In this document: piece by piece, positions 45,389-55,168 of the stretch | Layout of the letters: the number at the start of each line of letters is the position of its first letter | How positions within the stretch are numbered: the first letter of the stretch is position 1 | Assembly (NCBI RefSeq): GCF_048060095.1 | Contig: NZ_JBLUOA010000001.1 | Span: forward strand, 2,087,034-2,151,033 | From: JBLUOA01 sp048060095 | GTDB lineage: Bacteria; Pseudomonadota; Alphaproteobacteria; Rhodobacterales; Rhodobacteraceae | Direction: 5' to 3' | DNA: 64,000 nt | Translations under genes and position numbers: made by a program | Notes under the pieces: generated by a model | Seen by the model: the letters and a program-made list of their open reading frames with translations, nothing else | Database searches by the model: none | What the model was told of the DNA's origin: nothing

Positions 45389-46227
45389 TCCACGACGCAC
45401 GCGTTTGCGCCTTGGGCGAAGGGCCGCTTTGGCATCCCTTGCGCGCGGAGCTTTTCTGGTTCGACATCCTCGGCCATCGTTTGCTCGCCGACGGGCGAGA
45501 ATGGCAGTTCGACAGCTACGTTTCCGCCGCGGGTTGGGTGGACGACTCCACGCTGCTATTCGCCTCCGACCGCGCCCTCAGCCGCTTTGATATCGAAAGC
45601 GGAGAGCACGACACGGTCTGCCGGCTTGAGGCTGATAACCCGATCACTCGTTCCAACGATGGCCGCGCCGATCCGTGGGGCGGCTTTTGGATTGGCACGA
45701 TGGGGATCAACGGTGAAAAGGACGCAGGCGCGATTTACCGCTACTACAAGGGTGAATTGCGAACCCTGTTCGCACCGATCACGATTTCCAACGCGATCTG
45801 CTTTTCGCCGGATGGGGATTATGCCTATTTCACCGACACGCCAACGCAGAAAATCATGCGGGTGAGGCTCTCTGAACCCGACGGCTGGCCGGAGCGTGAG
45901 CCCGAAGTCTGGCTTGACCTCAGCGATACAAACTGGCGCCCGGACGGGGCTGTCGTGGATGAAAAAGGCAACGTCTGGAACGCGCAATGGGGCGGGTTCC
46001 GGGTGGCATGCTACAGCCCGAACGGTCAGTTTTTAAATGCCGTTGCCTTCCCCGCCGGACAATCAAGCTGCCCTGCCTTTGGTGGTGCGGACCTCAATAA
46101 GCTCTTTTGCACCTCTGCCGCGACTGGCCTCAGCGACGATGACCTTGCAAAGCAGCCCGACGCGGGCAAAACTTTCGTAACCCCCGTCGATGCCAAGGGG
46201 CAGAGAGAACATCAGGTCATCCTATGA
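45385..46227 (+). CDS. SMP-30/gluconolactonase-type lactonase
   Basis: 280 residues, six-bladed propeller family. Metal ligands seen in ALGEGPLWHP (Glu), NDGRADPWGGFWIGTM (Asn/Asp) and PDGAVVDEKGNVWNAQWGG (Asp). In this operon it should open galactono-1,4- or 1,5-lactone to galactonate. Substrate assigned by position. Confidence 0.9.
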   Translation: MIHDARVCALGEGPLWHPLRAELFWFDILGHRLLADGREWQFDSYVSAAGWVDDSTLLFASDRALSRFDIESGEHDTVCRLEADNPITRSNDGRADPWGGFWIGTMGINGEKDAGAIYRYYKGELRTLFAPITISNAICFSPDGDYAYFTDTPTQKIMRVRLSEPDGWPEREPEVWLDLSDTNWRPDGAVVDEKGNVWNAQWGGFRVACYSPNGQFLNAVAFPAGQSSCPAFGGADLNKLFCTSAATGLSDDDLAKQPDAGKTFVTPVDAKGQREHQVIL

Positions 46228-48128
46228 AACGAACGCTCGGCGTTTGCTACTACCCTGAACACTGGCCGGAAGAACGCTGGGCGCAGGACGCGGCCCAAAT
46301 GGTCGAGATCGGCCTGACTTGGGTGCGGATCGGTGAATTCGCGTGGTCGCGGCTGGAACCGGCACCGGGCGATCTGCAATTCGACTGGCTCGACAGCGCG
46401 ATTGAGATTTTGGGCGACGCCGGCCTACGCGTCGTGCTTGGCACGCCGACGGCGACCCCGCCCCGCTGGATGCTCGACAAGCATCCTGACATGCTGGCGC
46501 TGGATGAAAACGGCCATCCGCGAAAGTTCGGATCGCGCCGTCACTATTGTTTCAGCCACGAAGGCTACCGCAAGGAAAGCCGCCGGATCACGCGCCTGCT
46601 TGCCGAACGCTACGGCGCGAACCCGCATGTCGCCGCGTGGCAGACGGATAACGAATATGGCTGCCACGACACGGTGTTAAGTTACTCCGACGCCGCGCGG
46701 AACGCGTTTCAGGATTGGCTTGCCCGGCGGTATCAATCGCCGGACGCGCTGAACCGCGCTTGGGGTAATGTATTCTGGTCGATGGAATACGACAGGTTTG
46801 ACCAGATCGACCTGCCAAATCAAACGGTGACGGAGGCCAACCATCCGCATCAGCTCGCCTTTCGGCGCTTCAGTTCCGATCAGGTGATCGCCCTCAACAA
46901 AATTCAGGTGGATGAGATCCGCGCCCATTCTGACGCGCCGATCCTGCACAACTACATGGGCCGGGTGACGGATTTCGATCACTACGCGATGGGCCGAGAC
47001 CTCGATATCGCGACGTGGGACAGTTATCCGATCGGGTTCCTCAGCGACCGACTGGAAGCGTCGGACGACCACAAGGCGCGGTTTCTGCGCCAAGGTGATC
47101 CGGACATGCAGGCCTTTCACCACGACCTTTACCGCACCGTCGGCAAGGGGCGCTGGTGGGTCATGGAACAACAGCCCGGCCCGGTGAATTGGGCGCCCTA
47201 TAACCCGGCGCCGCTGCCCGGCATGGTCCGCCTTTGGACGTGGGAAGCGTTCGCCCATGGGGCGGAGGCTGTGTGTTATTTCCGTTGGCGGCAGGCTCCG
47301 TTTGGGCAAGAGCAGATGCACGCAGGACTGCTCCGCACGGATGGGGAGCCCGCCCCGGCGCTGGACGAACTGGCCGAGATCAAGCGAGAGATTGAGGCCC
47401 TACCCGATGTTGGAACCGGGAAAGCTGATGTTGCGCTGATCTTAGATTACGAGTCGTGCTGGGCGTGGGAGGCGCAACCGCAAGGCGCGGATTTCAATAT
47501 GTTCCGCCTCGCCCTTAGCGCCTATCGCGCATTGCGTCAGTGCGGGCTATCGATTGATATTTTGCCACCCGACACCACCGATCTGTCCGCCTACAAGCTG
47601 GTGCTCGCGCCCGGTTTGATGACCATTCCCGATGCGCTTCGCAACGCGCTTGCAGCCTTCGAAGGTACCGCGCTGATCGGGCCGAGAAGTGGGTCAAAAA
47701 CGGCTGAGTTGTCGATACCAATCCCAATGGGTCCAAACCTGCCCGGCTTAGACGCGACCGTGACATTAGCGGAGAGCCTGCCGCCCGGCACCGACATCCC
47801 GCTGAGCGATGGTGGACGGTTCGTGCATTGGGTGGAGCGAATCGAAGGCGAGGCTGAAATAGTGCGCCAGACCGAAAGCGGCGCGCCAGCCTTGGTGCAC
47901 GCGGGTGATCTTCACTACCTCGCCGGGTGGCCGGACGAAGACACGTTCCGGGCAATCGTTCGCGATCTTTGCGATGGGGTCGGTATTCAGACGCATGACT
48001 TGCCCGACGGATTGCGCATTCGCGATACGGAAAGCCATCGCTTCTACATAAACTACGCGCCTGAACAGATTACTTTTAATGGTATTTCCGTTCCCCCTGC
48101 CGGGGCCGTCTGGACCGATCTGCCATGA
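46224..48128 (+). CDS. Beta-galactosidase, GH42
   Basis: 634 residues. Family markers: GVCYYPEHWPEERWAQD, GLTWVRIGEFAWSRLEP, WQTDNEYGCHDT with the acid/base Glu, and WWVMEQQPGPVNWAPYNP with the nucleophile Glu, then the GH42M trimerisation and small C-terminal domains. No signal peptide. It frees galactose from beta-galactosides, which widens the operon beyond alpha-linked sugars. Confidence 0.95.
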   Translation: MKRTLGVCYYPEHWPEERWAQDAAQMVEIGLTWVRIGEFAWSRLEPAPGDLQFDWLDSAIEILGDAGLRVVLGTPTATPPRWMLDKHPDMLALDENGHPRKFGSRRHYCFSHEGYRKESRRITRLLAERYGANPHVAAWQTDNEYGCHDTVLSYSDAARNAFQDWLARRYQSPDALNRAWGNVFWSMEYDRFDQIDLPNQTVTEANHPHQLAFRRFSSDQVIALNKIQVDEIRAHSDAPILHNYMGRVTDFDHYAMGRDLDIATWDSYPIGFLSDRLEASDDHKARFLRQGDPDMQAFHHDLYRTVGKGRWWVMEQQPGPVNWAPYNPAPLPGMVRLWTWEAFAHGAEAVCYFRWRQAPFGQEQMHAGLLRTDGEPAPALDELAEIKREIEALPDVGTGKADVALILDYESCWAWEAQPQGADFNMFRLALSAYRALRQCGLSIDILPPDTTDLSAYKLVLAPGLMTIPDALRNALAAFEGTALIGPRSGSKTAELSIPIPMGPNLPGLDATVTLAESLPPGTDIPLSDGGRFVHWVERIEGEAEIVRQTESGAPALVHAGDLHYLAGWPDEDTFRAIVRDLCDGVGIQTHDLPDGLRIRDTESHRFYINYAPEQITFNGISVPPAGAVWTDLP

Positions 48129-49105
48129 CATCCGAACCCTTCGGAACGACCACCGACGACCAACCCGTCGACCGCATTCAGATCGGTGCCGGACGGTTGC
48201 GCGTGGCGGTGCTGACATGGGGTGCGGTGCTTCATGACGTGCGATTGCAGGGGCATCCTCATAGCCTCGTCCTTACAGCGCCGGAGCTTGCACCTTATGA
48301 GGGGCCGATGTCCTATTTCGGGTCCGTCATCGGCCCGGTGGTCAATCGGATTACCAACGCTCGCGCTCCGATTGGCGGGCGGATGCACCAGTTTGAGGCC
48401 AATCAAGACGGTCGCCATCTGCTGCACAGCGGCAGTGTGGGGACTCATCTAAAGGTTTGGCGCATTGCTGCAATGGATGAGGCGTCCGTAACGCTCGCCC
48501 TGACCCTGCCCGATGGCGAGGGCGGTTTTCCGGGGAACCGCGAGATTGAAGTCACTTATCGAATCGACGCACCCGCGTGCCTGACGATGACGATCAAGGC
48601 GACGACCGATCAGACGACCCTGATGAACGTCGCGGGACACAGTTATTGGAACCTGACCGGGGCGGATACGTTCGAGGGGCACCAGTTGCAAATCAACGCA
48701 GGGCATATGCTGCCGACGGACTCTGATGGCCTTCCGACGGGCGAGGTTCTTCCCGTCGATGGCACTGTTTACGATTTTCGGGAGTTGCGGTTGGTCGAGG
48801 CGGCCACTCCCCCGCTCGACAACAATTTCTGCCTGACGGATCATTCTGGCGAACTGCGGGCCGCCGCGCATTTTGTCGCGTCCGGTAGTGTCGCGATGGC
48901 ACTGGAAACAACCGAACCCGGCCTGCAAGTCTACGACGCGCGAAATACGGATGAGGCTGGATTTGCACCCTATGCCGGCATCGCGCTAGAGGCACAGCGC
49001 TGGCCCGACGCGCCAAATAACGCAGGCTTTCCCAGCATCTCGATAGAACCTGATCAGACCTACCGACAGGTGACGCGAATGACGTTTTCCGACGCGGACA
49101 CCTAG
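48125..49105 (+). CDS. galM: Aldose 1-epimerase
   Basis: 326 residues. Conserved GPVVNRITNAR, catalytic His in GHSYWNLTG, and catalytic Glu in GIALEAQRWPDAPN. It interconverts alpha and beta anomers of galactose, so products of both hydrolases reach the dehydrogenase. Overlaps the GH42 stop by four bases and ends the operon. Confidence 0.93.
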   Translation: MTSEPFGTTTDDQPVDRIQIGAGRLRVAVLTWGAVLHDVRLQGHPHSLVLTAPELAPYEGPMSYFGSVIGPVVNRITNARAPIGGRMHQFEANQDGRHLLHSGSVGTHLKVWRIAAMDEASVTLALTLPDGEGGFPGNREIEVTYRIDAPACLTMTIKATTDQTTLMNVAGHSYWNLTGADTFEGHQLQINAGHMLPTDSDGLPTGEVLPVDGTVYDFRELRLVEAATPPLDNNFCLTDHSGELRAAAHFVASGSVAMALETTEPGLQVYDARNTDEAGFAPYAGIALEAQRWPDAPNNAGFPSISIEPDQTYRQVTRMTFSDADT

Positions 49106-49110
49106 CCCGA

Positions 49111-49275
49111 TCACGGCACCAAACGCTCGACCGCGCGCATCATGCCAAGCGACTTGTCATAAACCAGCGTCAAAATCCGCCGCCCGCCGACCCGTGTCGA
49201 TATGGCAGGCAGGCTGCGCGCCACCCCGGTGGCCGCCGTCATCGCGATAAAACCGCGCCGTGTCAGTTTCGCCAA
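49111..49275 (-). CDS. Small Tat-signal protein
   Basis: 54 residues from a TTG start placed seven bases after GGAGG. The N terminus AKLTRRGFIAMTAATGVARSLP is a Tat-type signal with twin Arg; the rest (GGRRILTLVYDKSLGMMRAVERLVP) is short. Similar small Tat proteins occur in roseobacters, in my recollection. It is convergent with galM and lies in what would otherwise be a 260-base gap. Function unknown. Confidence 0.5.
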   Translation of the reverse strand: MAKLTRRGFIAMTAATGVARSLPAISTRVGGRRILTLVYDKSLGMMRAVERLVP

Positions 49276-49368
49276 TTTCGCCTCCAAACTTGCGACTCAT
49301 TCTCATCTAGACATGATCCGGGCGGTTTCAACCTTGCCGCGCCGGATTGTTTGCGCTTATTTCGCGGT

Positions 49369-50475
49369 ATGACTGACCCCCGCGTGACCCCGCTTGCCGC
49401 CAACCTACCCGCTTCCGTGCCCTTCGTCGGCCCGGAAACACAGGAACGCGCCGCCAAAGCCGCCTTTCGCGCCCGGCTTGGCGCAAACGAAAACGTATTC
49501 GGGCCATCCCCCAAGGTCATAGAGGCGCTGCAGGCAGCAGCACCGGAAATCTGGAAATACGCCGACGCGCAAAGCCACGACCTGCGCCACGCCCTTGCCC
49601 AACACCATGAAATCCCGGTGGAATCCGTGATGATGGGCTGCGGGATCGACGGGCTTCTCGGCGATTTGGTGCGGCTTTACGTCGGACCGGGCGACAAGGT
49701 CGTGACCTCTGAAGGGGCGTACCCGACGTTCAACTACCACGTCGCGGGTTTTGGGGGGACGCTTGTGAAGGTGCCATTCAAGGGCGACCATGAAGACCCC
49801 GACGCGCTGATCGCAGCGGCCAGCACATCCGGCGCAAAGCTGATCTATCTGTCCAACCCAGACAACCCTATGGGCACCTGGCACTCTGCCGATGTGATCG
49901 CCCAGATGATCGAAGCGGTGCCTGGCGGCAGCCTTCTCGTTCTTGATGAAGCCTACGTTGAATTCGCGCCCGAAGGGACCGCGCCTCCGACTGACCCGAC
50001 GGATCGGCGCGTCATTCGGATGCGCACGTTTTCAAAGGCTTACGGCATGGCCGGGGCGCGTGTCGGATATGCCATCGGTCATCCCGAAGTGGTCGAAGGA
50101 TTCAACAAAGTCAGAAATCACTTTGGCATGAACCGCAGTGCCCAGATCGGCGCGCTGGCGGCGCTTCGCGATCAGGATTACCTAAGCAAGATCATCGAAA
50201 AGGTCGCGACTGCCCGCGATCGGATCACTCAGATTGCGGCGGATAACGGGCTGACCGCCCTGCCCTCTGCCACGAACTTCGTAACGGTCGACTGCGGACG
50301 GGACGGAGACTTCGCTCGCGCGGTTCTGGCAGCGCTGGTCGCGGACGGTATCTTTGTCCGTATGCCCTTTGTCGCGCCGCAGGATCGCTGCATCCGCATC
50401 TCGGCAGGCACCGAGGCCGATCTGGACCTGCTGGCGGAGGCATTGCCCCGCGCGTTAAAGGCCGCTGCCGCCTGA
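49369..50475 (+). CDS. PLP-dependent aminotransferase, HisC-like
   Basis: About 368 residues from the ATG at 49369 (an in-frame start lies six codons earlier). Class I/II fold: RLGANENVFGPSPKVIEAL, MGCGIDGLLGDLVRLYVGPGD, LVLDEAYVEFAP, and the PLP Lys in RTFSKAYGMAGARVGYAIG. Histidinol-phosphate or aromatic amino acid transamination is likely. No his genes are nearby, so the aromatic role is also possible. Confidence 0.9.
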   Translation: MTDPRVTPLAANLPASVPFVGPETQERAAKAAFRARLGANENVFGPSPKVIEALQAAAPEIWKYADAQSHDLRHALAQHHEIPVESVMMGCGIDGLLGDLVRLYVGPGDKVVTSEGAYPTFNYHVAGFGGTLVKVPFKGDHEDPDALIAAASTSGAKLIYLSNPDNPMGTWHSADVIAQMIEAVPGGSLLVLDEAYVEFAPEGTAPPTDPTDRRVIRMRTFSKAYGMAGARVGYAIGHPEVVEGFNKVRNHFGMNRSAQIGALAALRDQDYLSKIIEKVATARDRITQIAADNGLTALPSATNFVTVDCGRDGDFARAVLAALVADGIFVRMPFVAPQDRCIRISAGTEADLDLLAEALPRALKAAAA

Positions 50476-50543
50476 CGCGAACGTGACTTTGCCAACGTGG
50501 CGCTGCCACGCTACGCTGACCGGACCCGCTGTCAGAGGTACCG

Positions 50544-50714
50544 ATGCGCGAACATCCGGTCAAACCCGTCGAAAATTACACCAACCCGTTTCTGGTGACG
50601 GCCTTTGTTCTGCTGTTCTCAACGCTTTTCGCGCTGTGGGCCGTGTTTGGCATGATCCCGGCGCTTGTCTTTTCGGTCGGCCTCAACACTCTGATCCCAT
50701 CGCGCCGGGGATAG
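50544..50714 (+). CDS. Small one-helix membrane protein
   Basis: 56 residues, ATG after AGAGGTACCG. A short polar N terminus (REHPVKPVENYTNP) leads to a hydrophobic stretch (FLVTAFVLLFSTLFALWAVFG) and a second weaker one (MIPALVFSVGL). Between the aminotransferase and the exporter on the same strand. Unknown function. Confidence 0.65.
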   Translation: MREHPVKPVENYTNPFLVTAFVLLFSTLFALWAVFGMIPALVFSVGLNTLIPSRRG

Positions 50715-50782
50715 CGCGGCTTGCACGGTCCGAAAGATCGGGGTAGACCCTATCGACCCGTGGCCAGCAAGAAGAGCCGTCC

Positions 50783-52549
50783 GTGACTGCACCCTCAGAC
50801 GACCCTTATTCCTCTCGCCGCCTGCTCGGGCGGCTTTGGCGCGATTATCTTTCCAAGCACCGTCCGTGGCTCATCCTGTCATTGATCCTGATGGTGATCG
50901 AAGGTGGCACGCTTGCCGTTCTCGCAAAGATGCTGGAACCGATGTTCGACAAGGTGTTCGTTGGCGGAGATTCCGGCGCGATCTGGTGGATTGGCGGTGT
51001 AATCTTCGGCCTGTTCGCCATTCGCGGCATTAGCGAACTTATCAAGAAAACCGTGCTCGCCCGTATTTCGCAACGATCCTCAACCGAAATGCAGGTCGAT
51101 CTGCTGCGGCATCTGATGACGCTCGACAGCGGATTTTTCCAAAAGAACCCACCAGGCGCATTGATGGAGCGGGTACAGGGCGACACCCTTGCCGTTCAGA
51201 ACGTCTGGTCGGTTATTATTCAGGGCGTTGGGCGGGATTTCTTCTCTCTGATCTGGTTGTTCGCGGTGGCGTTGTCGATTGACTGGGTCTGGACACTGGT
51301 TGCCATCGTCGCAGCCCCGGTACTAATCCTGCCAACGGCGGCGCTGCAACGCTATATCCGCCGCAAGACGCGGCAACTGCGGGAAGAAGCCAGCCATCGT
51401 TCCACCCGACTTGATGAGGTGTTTCACGGCATCAATCCGGTCAAGCTGAACCAGATGGAAGACTACCAGATGGGCCGGTTTGAGGCGATCGTCGATCGGA
51501 TCGTCCGGGCCGAGATCAAAACCGCCGCCAGCCGCGCCACGATCCCGGCGATGATCGACATCGTGACCGGACTTGGCTTTTTCGGCGTGCTTCTGATCGG
51601 CGGACAGGAGATTATCGCTGGCGAAAAGTCGGTTGGCGAGTTCATGAGCTTTTTCACCGCCATGTCGCTGACCTTCCAACCGCTGCGGCGGCTCGGTGGG
51701 ATCGCCGGCACATGGCAGGTCGCGGCGACGAGCCTTGAGCGTATTTACCGCCTGTTCGACGAAAAGCCGACGATCATCGCCGTCGAAAGCCCGGCTAAGG
51801 TGCCCGCGCGCGATGAAGCGGAAATTCGGCTTGAGAATGTATCGCTCGCCTTTGGCGATTTGCCTGCCCTCAACGGCCTGAACCTGACCGCGGGCGCGGG
51901 TAAAACCACCGCCCTTGTTGGTGCGTCCGGCGCGGGCAAAAGCACCGTGTTCAACGTGCTGACCCGGTTGGTAGAGCCGCAATCCGGCACGGTCACAATC
52001 GGCGGCTGCGATATCACGGACCTGTCGTTGGGCGAACTTCGGTCGCTGTTTTCGGTCGTCTCGCAAGACACGCTGCTGTTTGACGAAACCATCCGCGAGA
52101 ACATCCTGCTGGGCCAGCCGGACATCTCCGAAGATCGGTTGAAACGTGTGCTGGATGCGGCGCATGTCGCGGACTTCCTCGGTGACCTCCCAGACGGCCT
52201 CGACAGCCCGGCCGGGCCGCGGGGTGACAACCTGTCGGGCGGGCAGCGCCAACGCGTCGCCATCGCCCGCGCCCTGCTGCGCGACGCTCCGGTTCTGCTG
52301 CTGGATGAGGCGACCTCTGCCCTTGACGCACATTCAGAGGCCGCCGTGCAGGACGCGCTTGAAAAGTTAAGCGCAGACCGCACAACGCTGGTCATCGCGC
52401 ATCGTCTGTCCACCATCCAGAACGCTGATAAGATCGTGGTGATGGATCACGGACAGGTGATTGACGAAGGCACGCATACGGAACTGCTCGCGCGGGGTGG
52501 GCTTTATGCGGACCTTCACGCGCTACAGATCAAGTCGGAAGACGGGTAA
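50783..52549 (+). CDS. ABC exporter, MsbA-like
   Basis: 588 residues. Membrane domain with six helices (about 1-330), then ATPase: Walker A GASGAGKST, Q-loop VSQDTLLFD, signature LSGGQRQRVAIARALL, Walker B VLLLDEATSALD, switch His IAHRLSTIQ. Half-transporter that works as a dimer and moves lipids or drugs; MsbA-type lipid A export is the likely but unproven role. Ends directly at the convergent glycosyltransferase gene. Confidence 0.92.
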   Translation: MTAPSDDPYSSRRLLGRLWRDYLSKHRPWLILSLILMVIEGGTLAVLAKMLEPMFDKVFVGGDSGAIWWIGGVIFGLFAIRGISELIKKTVLARISQRSSTEMQVDLLRHLMTLDSGFFQKNPPGALMERVQGDTLAVQNVWSVIIQGVGRDFFSLIWLFAVALSIDWVWTLVAIVAAPVLILPTAALQRYIRRKTRQLREEASHRSTRLDEVFHGINPVKLNQMEDYQMGRFEAIVDRIVRAEIKTAASRATIPAMIDIVTGLGFFGVLLIGGQEIIAGEKSVGEFMSFFTAMSLTFQPLRRLGGIAGTWQVAATSLERIYRLFDEKPTIIAVESPAKVPARDEAEIRLENVSLAFGDLPALNGLNLTAGAGKTTALVGASGAGKSTVFNVLTRLVEPQSGTVTIGGCDITDLSLGELRSLFSVVSQDTLLFDETIRENILLGQPDISEDRLKRVLDAAHVADFLGDLPDGLDSPAGPRGDNLSGGQRQRVAIARALLRDAPVLLLDEATSALDAHSEAAVQDALEKLSADRTTLVIAHRLSTIQNADKIVVMDHGQVIDEGTHTELLARGGLYADLHALQIKSEDG

Positions 52550-53230
52550 TCAGCGGCGGGCGTAATCCTGCGCCAATGCCTTTGGATCGGCCCCCAGAAG
52601 ATAGCGGATTAGCGTTTTTAGATTGCGCGTGCCACGTCGAAGCCACCCCTCGACCAAGTAACGATCCGCGCCGGTTTCGATGGTGACTGGCAGCATCACG
52701 ATCTTTGGCAAAGCACGGGCCAACGCCACATCCTCCATCAGCGGTATGTCGGGAAAGCCTCCGACCGCATCATAGTCGCCCCGCCGCACCAGCAACCCCT
52801 GATCGCCATACGGCAAGCGAAACAGCCGCGTCCGCAGGTTAGCCCAGCCCGCGACGATCTGTGCCATCAATCCGCGTGCGGCAAAACGCAAGCGAAAGCA
52901 CGCGGCGCTTTGCTCTGTGCGCCAGTACTCGACAACAACGCCCGCCCAGCCCTCTGCCAACTGGCTGTCGGCGTGAAGGAAAAACAACCACTCCCCCGCC
53001 GCTACATTAGCCCCGCGCGCAAGCTGCCCACCGCGCCCGGCATCGCCGCTCACGACCAAGGCCCCCGCCGCCTCTGCGATGGCGAGTGTTGCGTCACTCG
53101 ACCCACCATCCGTCACAACAAGTTCGCGGATCAGACCCGCCTGAAGCCCCTCGCCCAACGACGCCAGCACGCGCGGAAGCTCTTTTTCCGCGTTCAGCGT
53201 CGGAATGATGATCGAAATCGGCGCCCGCAT
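52550..53230 (-). CDS. Glycosyltransferase family 2 (TIGR04283-like)
   Basis: 226 residues. GT-A fold start ISIIIPTLNAEKELPRVLASL, ELVVTDGGSSDATLAIAEAAGA, GRGGQLARGANVAAGEWLFFLHADSQL with the metal-binding Asp. The C-terminal part fits the TIGR04283 branch of unknown acceptor. Divergent from ygfZ. Confidence 0.88.
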   Translation of the reverse strand: MRAPISIIIPTLNAEKELPRVLASLGEGLQAGLIRELVVTDGGSSDATLAIAEAAGALVVSGDAGRGGQLARGANVAAGEWLFFLHADSQLAEGWAGVVVEYWRTEQSAACFRLRFAARGLMAQIVAGWANLRTRLFRLPYGDQGLLVRRGDYDAVGGFPDIPLMEDVALARALPKIVMLPVTIETGADRYLVEGWLRRGTRNLKTLIRYLLGADPKALAQDYARR

Positions 53231-53288
53231 CTGCTTTCCTTCCTATCGGCATCCTATATGACAGGTTGAGGCAAATGAGGACCGCGAA

Positions 53289-54023
53289 ATGACCGACCGC
53301 ACGCTTTTCGACATCACTGGCAATGATGGGGAGCATTTCTTGCAAGGGCTCGTGACCAACGACATCGCGAAACTGTCGGATGGCCTTGTCTACGCCGCGC
53401 TGCTGACGCCGCAGGGGAAATACCTCGCCGACTTTCTGCTGCTACAGCGAGGCGACCGGATCGTGCTGGATGTAAAGACGACGCTGGCGGACGAACTGCT
53501 CCGCCGGTTGTCGATGTATAAACTGCGGGCGGATGTGGCGATTGAACGATCGACACTGTCCGTCCGGTGCGGGCTTGGTGACGCACCCGAGGGGGCGCTG
53601 GCCGACCCGCGCCATACGGCGCTCGGCTGGCGGCTTTACACCGAAACACCGGGCAAGGAGGAGACGGTCGACTGGGACGCTATCCGCGTCGCCCATTGCA
53701 TCCCCGAAACTGGAATCGAGCTGACGCCCGACACCTATATTCTTGAGGCGGGGTTTGAGCGGTTGAACGGCGTTGACTACCGGAAAGGCTGCTATGTCGG
53801 GCAAGAGGTCACCGCACGTATGAAGCATAAGACAGAACTCGCCAAGGGGCTGACGACGGTGCTGGTCGAAGGCTCCGGCCCCGTCGGCACGACGATTGAA
53901 GCGAACGGCAAGCCCGCGGGCACGCTGTTCACCCAAGCGGACGGAAAAGGCATTGCCTATCTGCGGTTTCAGCGCGTGTCGGACGAAATGACGGCGGCAG
54001 ACGCGAAAGTGCGCCTGCCCTAG
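53289..54023 (+). CDS. ygfZ: YgfZ-type folate-binding protein
   Basis: 244 residues. N-terminal GcvT-like part (FLQGLVTNDIAKL, YAALLTPQGKYLADFLLL) and the signature GVDYRKGCYVGQEVTARMKHK with the conserved Cys. It helps repair or assemble Fe-S clusters with tetrahydrofolate. Overlaps the convergent GNAT gene by four bases. Confidence 0.93.
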   Translation: MTDRTLFDITGNDGEHFLQGLVTNDIAKLSDGLVYAALLTPQGKYLADFLLLQRGDRIVLDVKTTLADELLRRLSMYKLRADVAIERSTLSVRCGLGDAPEGALADPRHTALGWRLYTETPGKEETVDWDAIRVAHCIPETGIELTPDTYILEAGFERLNGVDYRKGCYVGQEVTARMKHKTELAKGLTTVLVEGSGPVGTTIEANGKPAGTLFTQADGKGIAYLRFQRVSDEMTAADAKVRLP

Positions 54024-54568
54024 CTCGTCGCGGGGCGAGTCCGGGCCATGATCAATGTCGGCTGGCCATTAAGCTCTGCCAAGGTGAGGGTTTCGTAACC
54101 CGCCTTTTCAGCCACGCGAATGGATGCAGCGTGCTCAGGGTCTAATATGCAGGCGGTCCGCTCGCAGCAAAGGGCCGTATCCGCCCACGCAACGATCCGC
54201 TGCACCGCCTCTGACGCATACCCCTTGCCGTGCTCAGCGCCTTTCAGACCCCAGCCGGCCTCGGGCATCCCTTCAAGCGATGGTTGGATGTCGCGCTTAT
54301 AGTCCGCGAAACCAACCTCTCCGACAAAGCGTCCGTCGTCCTTGGCCTCAACCACCCAATAACCGTAACCAACGACAGGCCAATGCCCGACATAGCGCAG
54401 AAGGCGATACCATGAGGCCGACTCGGTTGAAGGCTCTCCGGTAATGTATCGCACGACCTCTAGATCGGCCCACATCGCGGCGCTTTCGTCAAAATCATCC
54501 GCGCGATGCCCGCGCAAGCGCAGGCGATCTGTTTCAAGCACGGGCGGCGCGGTGAATTTGTGCATCAA
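54020..54568 (-). CDS. GNAT-family acetyltransferase
   Basis: 182 residues. RimJ/RimL-like: LETDRLRLRGHRADDFDESAAMW at the start, acetyl-CoA pyrophosphate loop region GAEHGKGYASEAVQRIVAW, and the C-terminal HAASIRVAEKAGYETL. Target unknown. Start at one of two adjacent Met codons. Confidence 0.9.
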   Translation of the reverse strand: MMHKFTAPPVLETDRLRLRGHRADDFDESAAMWADLEVVRYITGEPSTESASWYRLLRYVGHWPVVGYGYWVVEAKDDGRFVGEVGFADYKRDIQPSLEGMPEAGWGLKGAEHGKGYASEAVQRIVAWADTALCCERTACILDPEHAASIRVAEKAGYETLTLAELNGQPTLIMARTRPATS

Positions 54569-54604
54569 CCTGCCCCCCGTCTGAGTTTTGAAAAATCGCG
54601 GTCG

Positions 54605-55168
54605 TTACGCGCGTTCGGCGTAATCCATCGTTTCCGTATTGACGATGATGTCTTCGTCTTGCCCAACGAAAGGCGGCACCATGACCTTCACACCATTGTC
54701 GAGGATCGCGGGCTTAAAGCTGTTGGCTGCGGTCTGCCCCTTCACGACAGGCTCCGTCTCAACCACTTTGCAGGTGACCTTTTGCGGCAGCGAGGCATTC
54801 AGCGCTTCGGACTCGTAAAACTCCACCGTGATGGTCATTCCGTCCTGCAAAAACGGGCGTCTTTCACCAAGAATATCGGCCGGAAGTTCGATCTGATCGT
54901 AAGTTTCCGTATCCATGAAAACGAGCATTCCGTCGTTTTCATACAGGAATTGCTGGTCTTTCTGTTCAAGCCGGACACGCTCAACCTTATCGGCGCTGCG
55001 AAAACGTTCATTTAGTTTGGAACCATTTCGCAGGTTGCGGAGTTCTACTTGAGCGAACGCTCCGCCCTTGCCGGGTTTCACGTGATCGACCTTAACGGCA
55101 GCCCATAGGCCGCCATTGTGTTCTAGAACGTTTCCAGGTCTGATTTCGTTCCCGTTGATTTTCGGCAT
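54605..55168 (-). CDS. efp: Elongation factor P
   Basis: 187 residues from the ATG at 55168, the family's normal start; a longer frame to 55240 is not used. Three OB-type domains; loop VKPGKGGAF carries Lys34, the residue modified in many bacteria. It relieves ribosome stalling at polyproline. The EF-P lysine-modifying enzymes are not in the window. Confidence 0.97.
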   Translation of the reverse strand: MPKINGNEIRPGNVLEHNGGLWAAVKVDHVKPGKGGAFAQVELRNLRNGSKLNERFRSADKVERVRLEQKDQQFLYENDGMLVFMDTETYDQIELPADILGERRPFLQDGMTITVEFYESEALNASLPQKVTCKVVETEPVVKGQTAANSFKPAILDNGVKVMVPPFVGQDEDIIVNTETMDYAERA

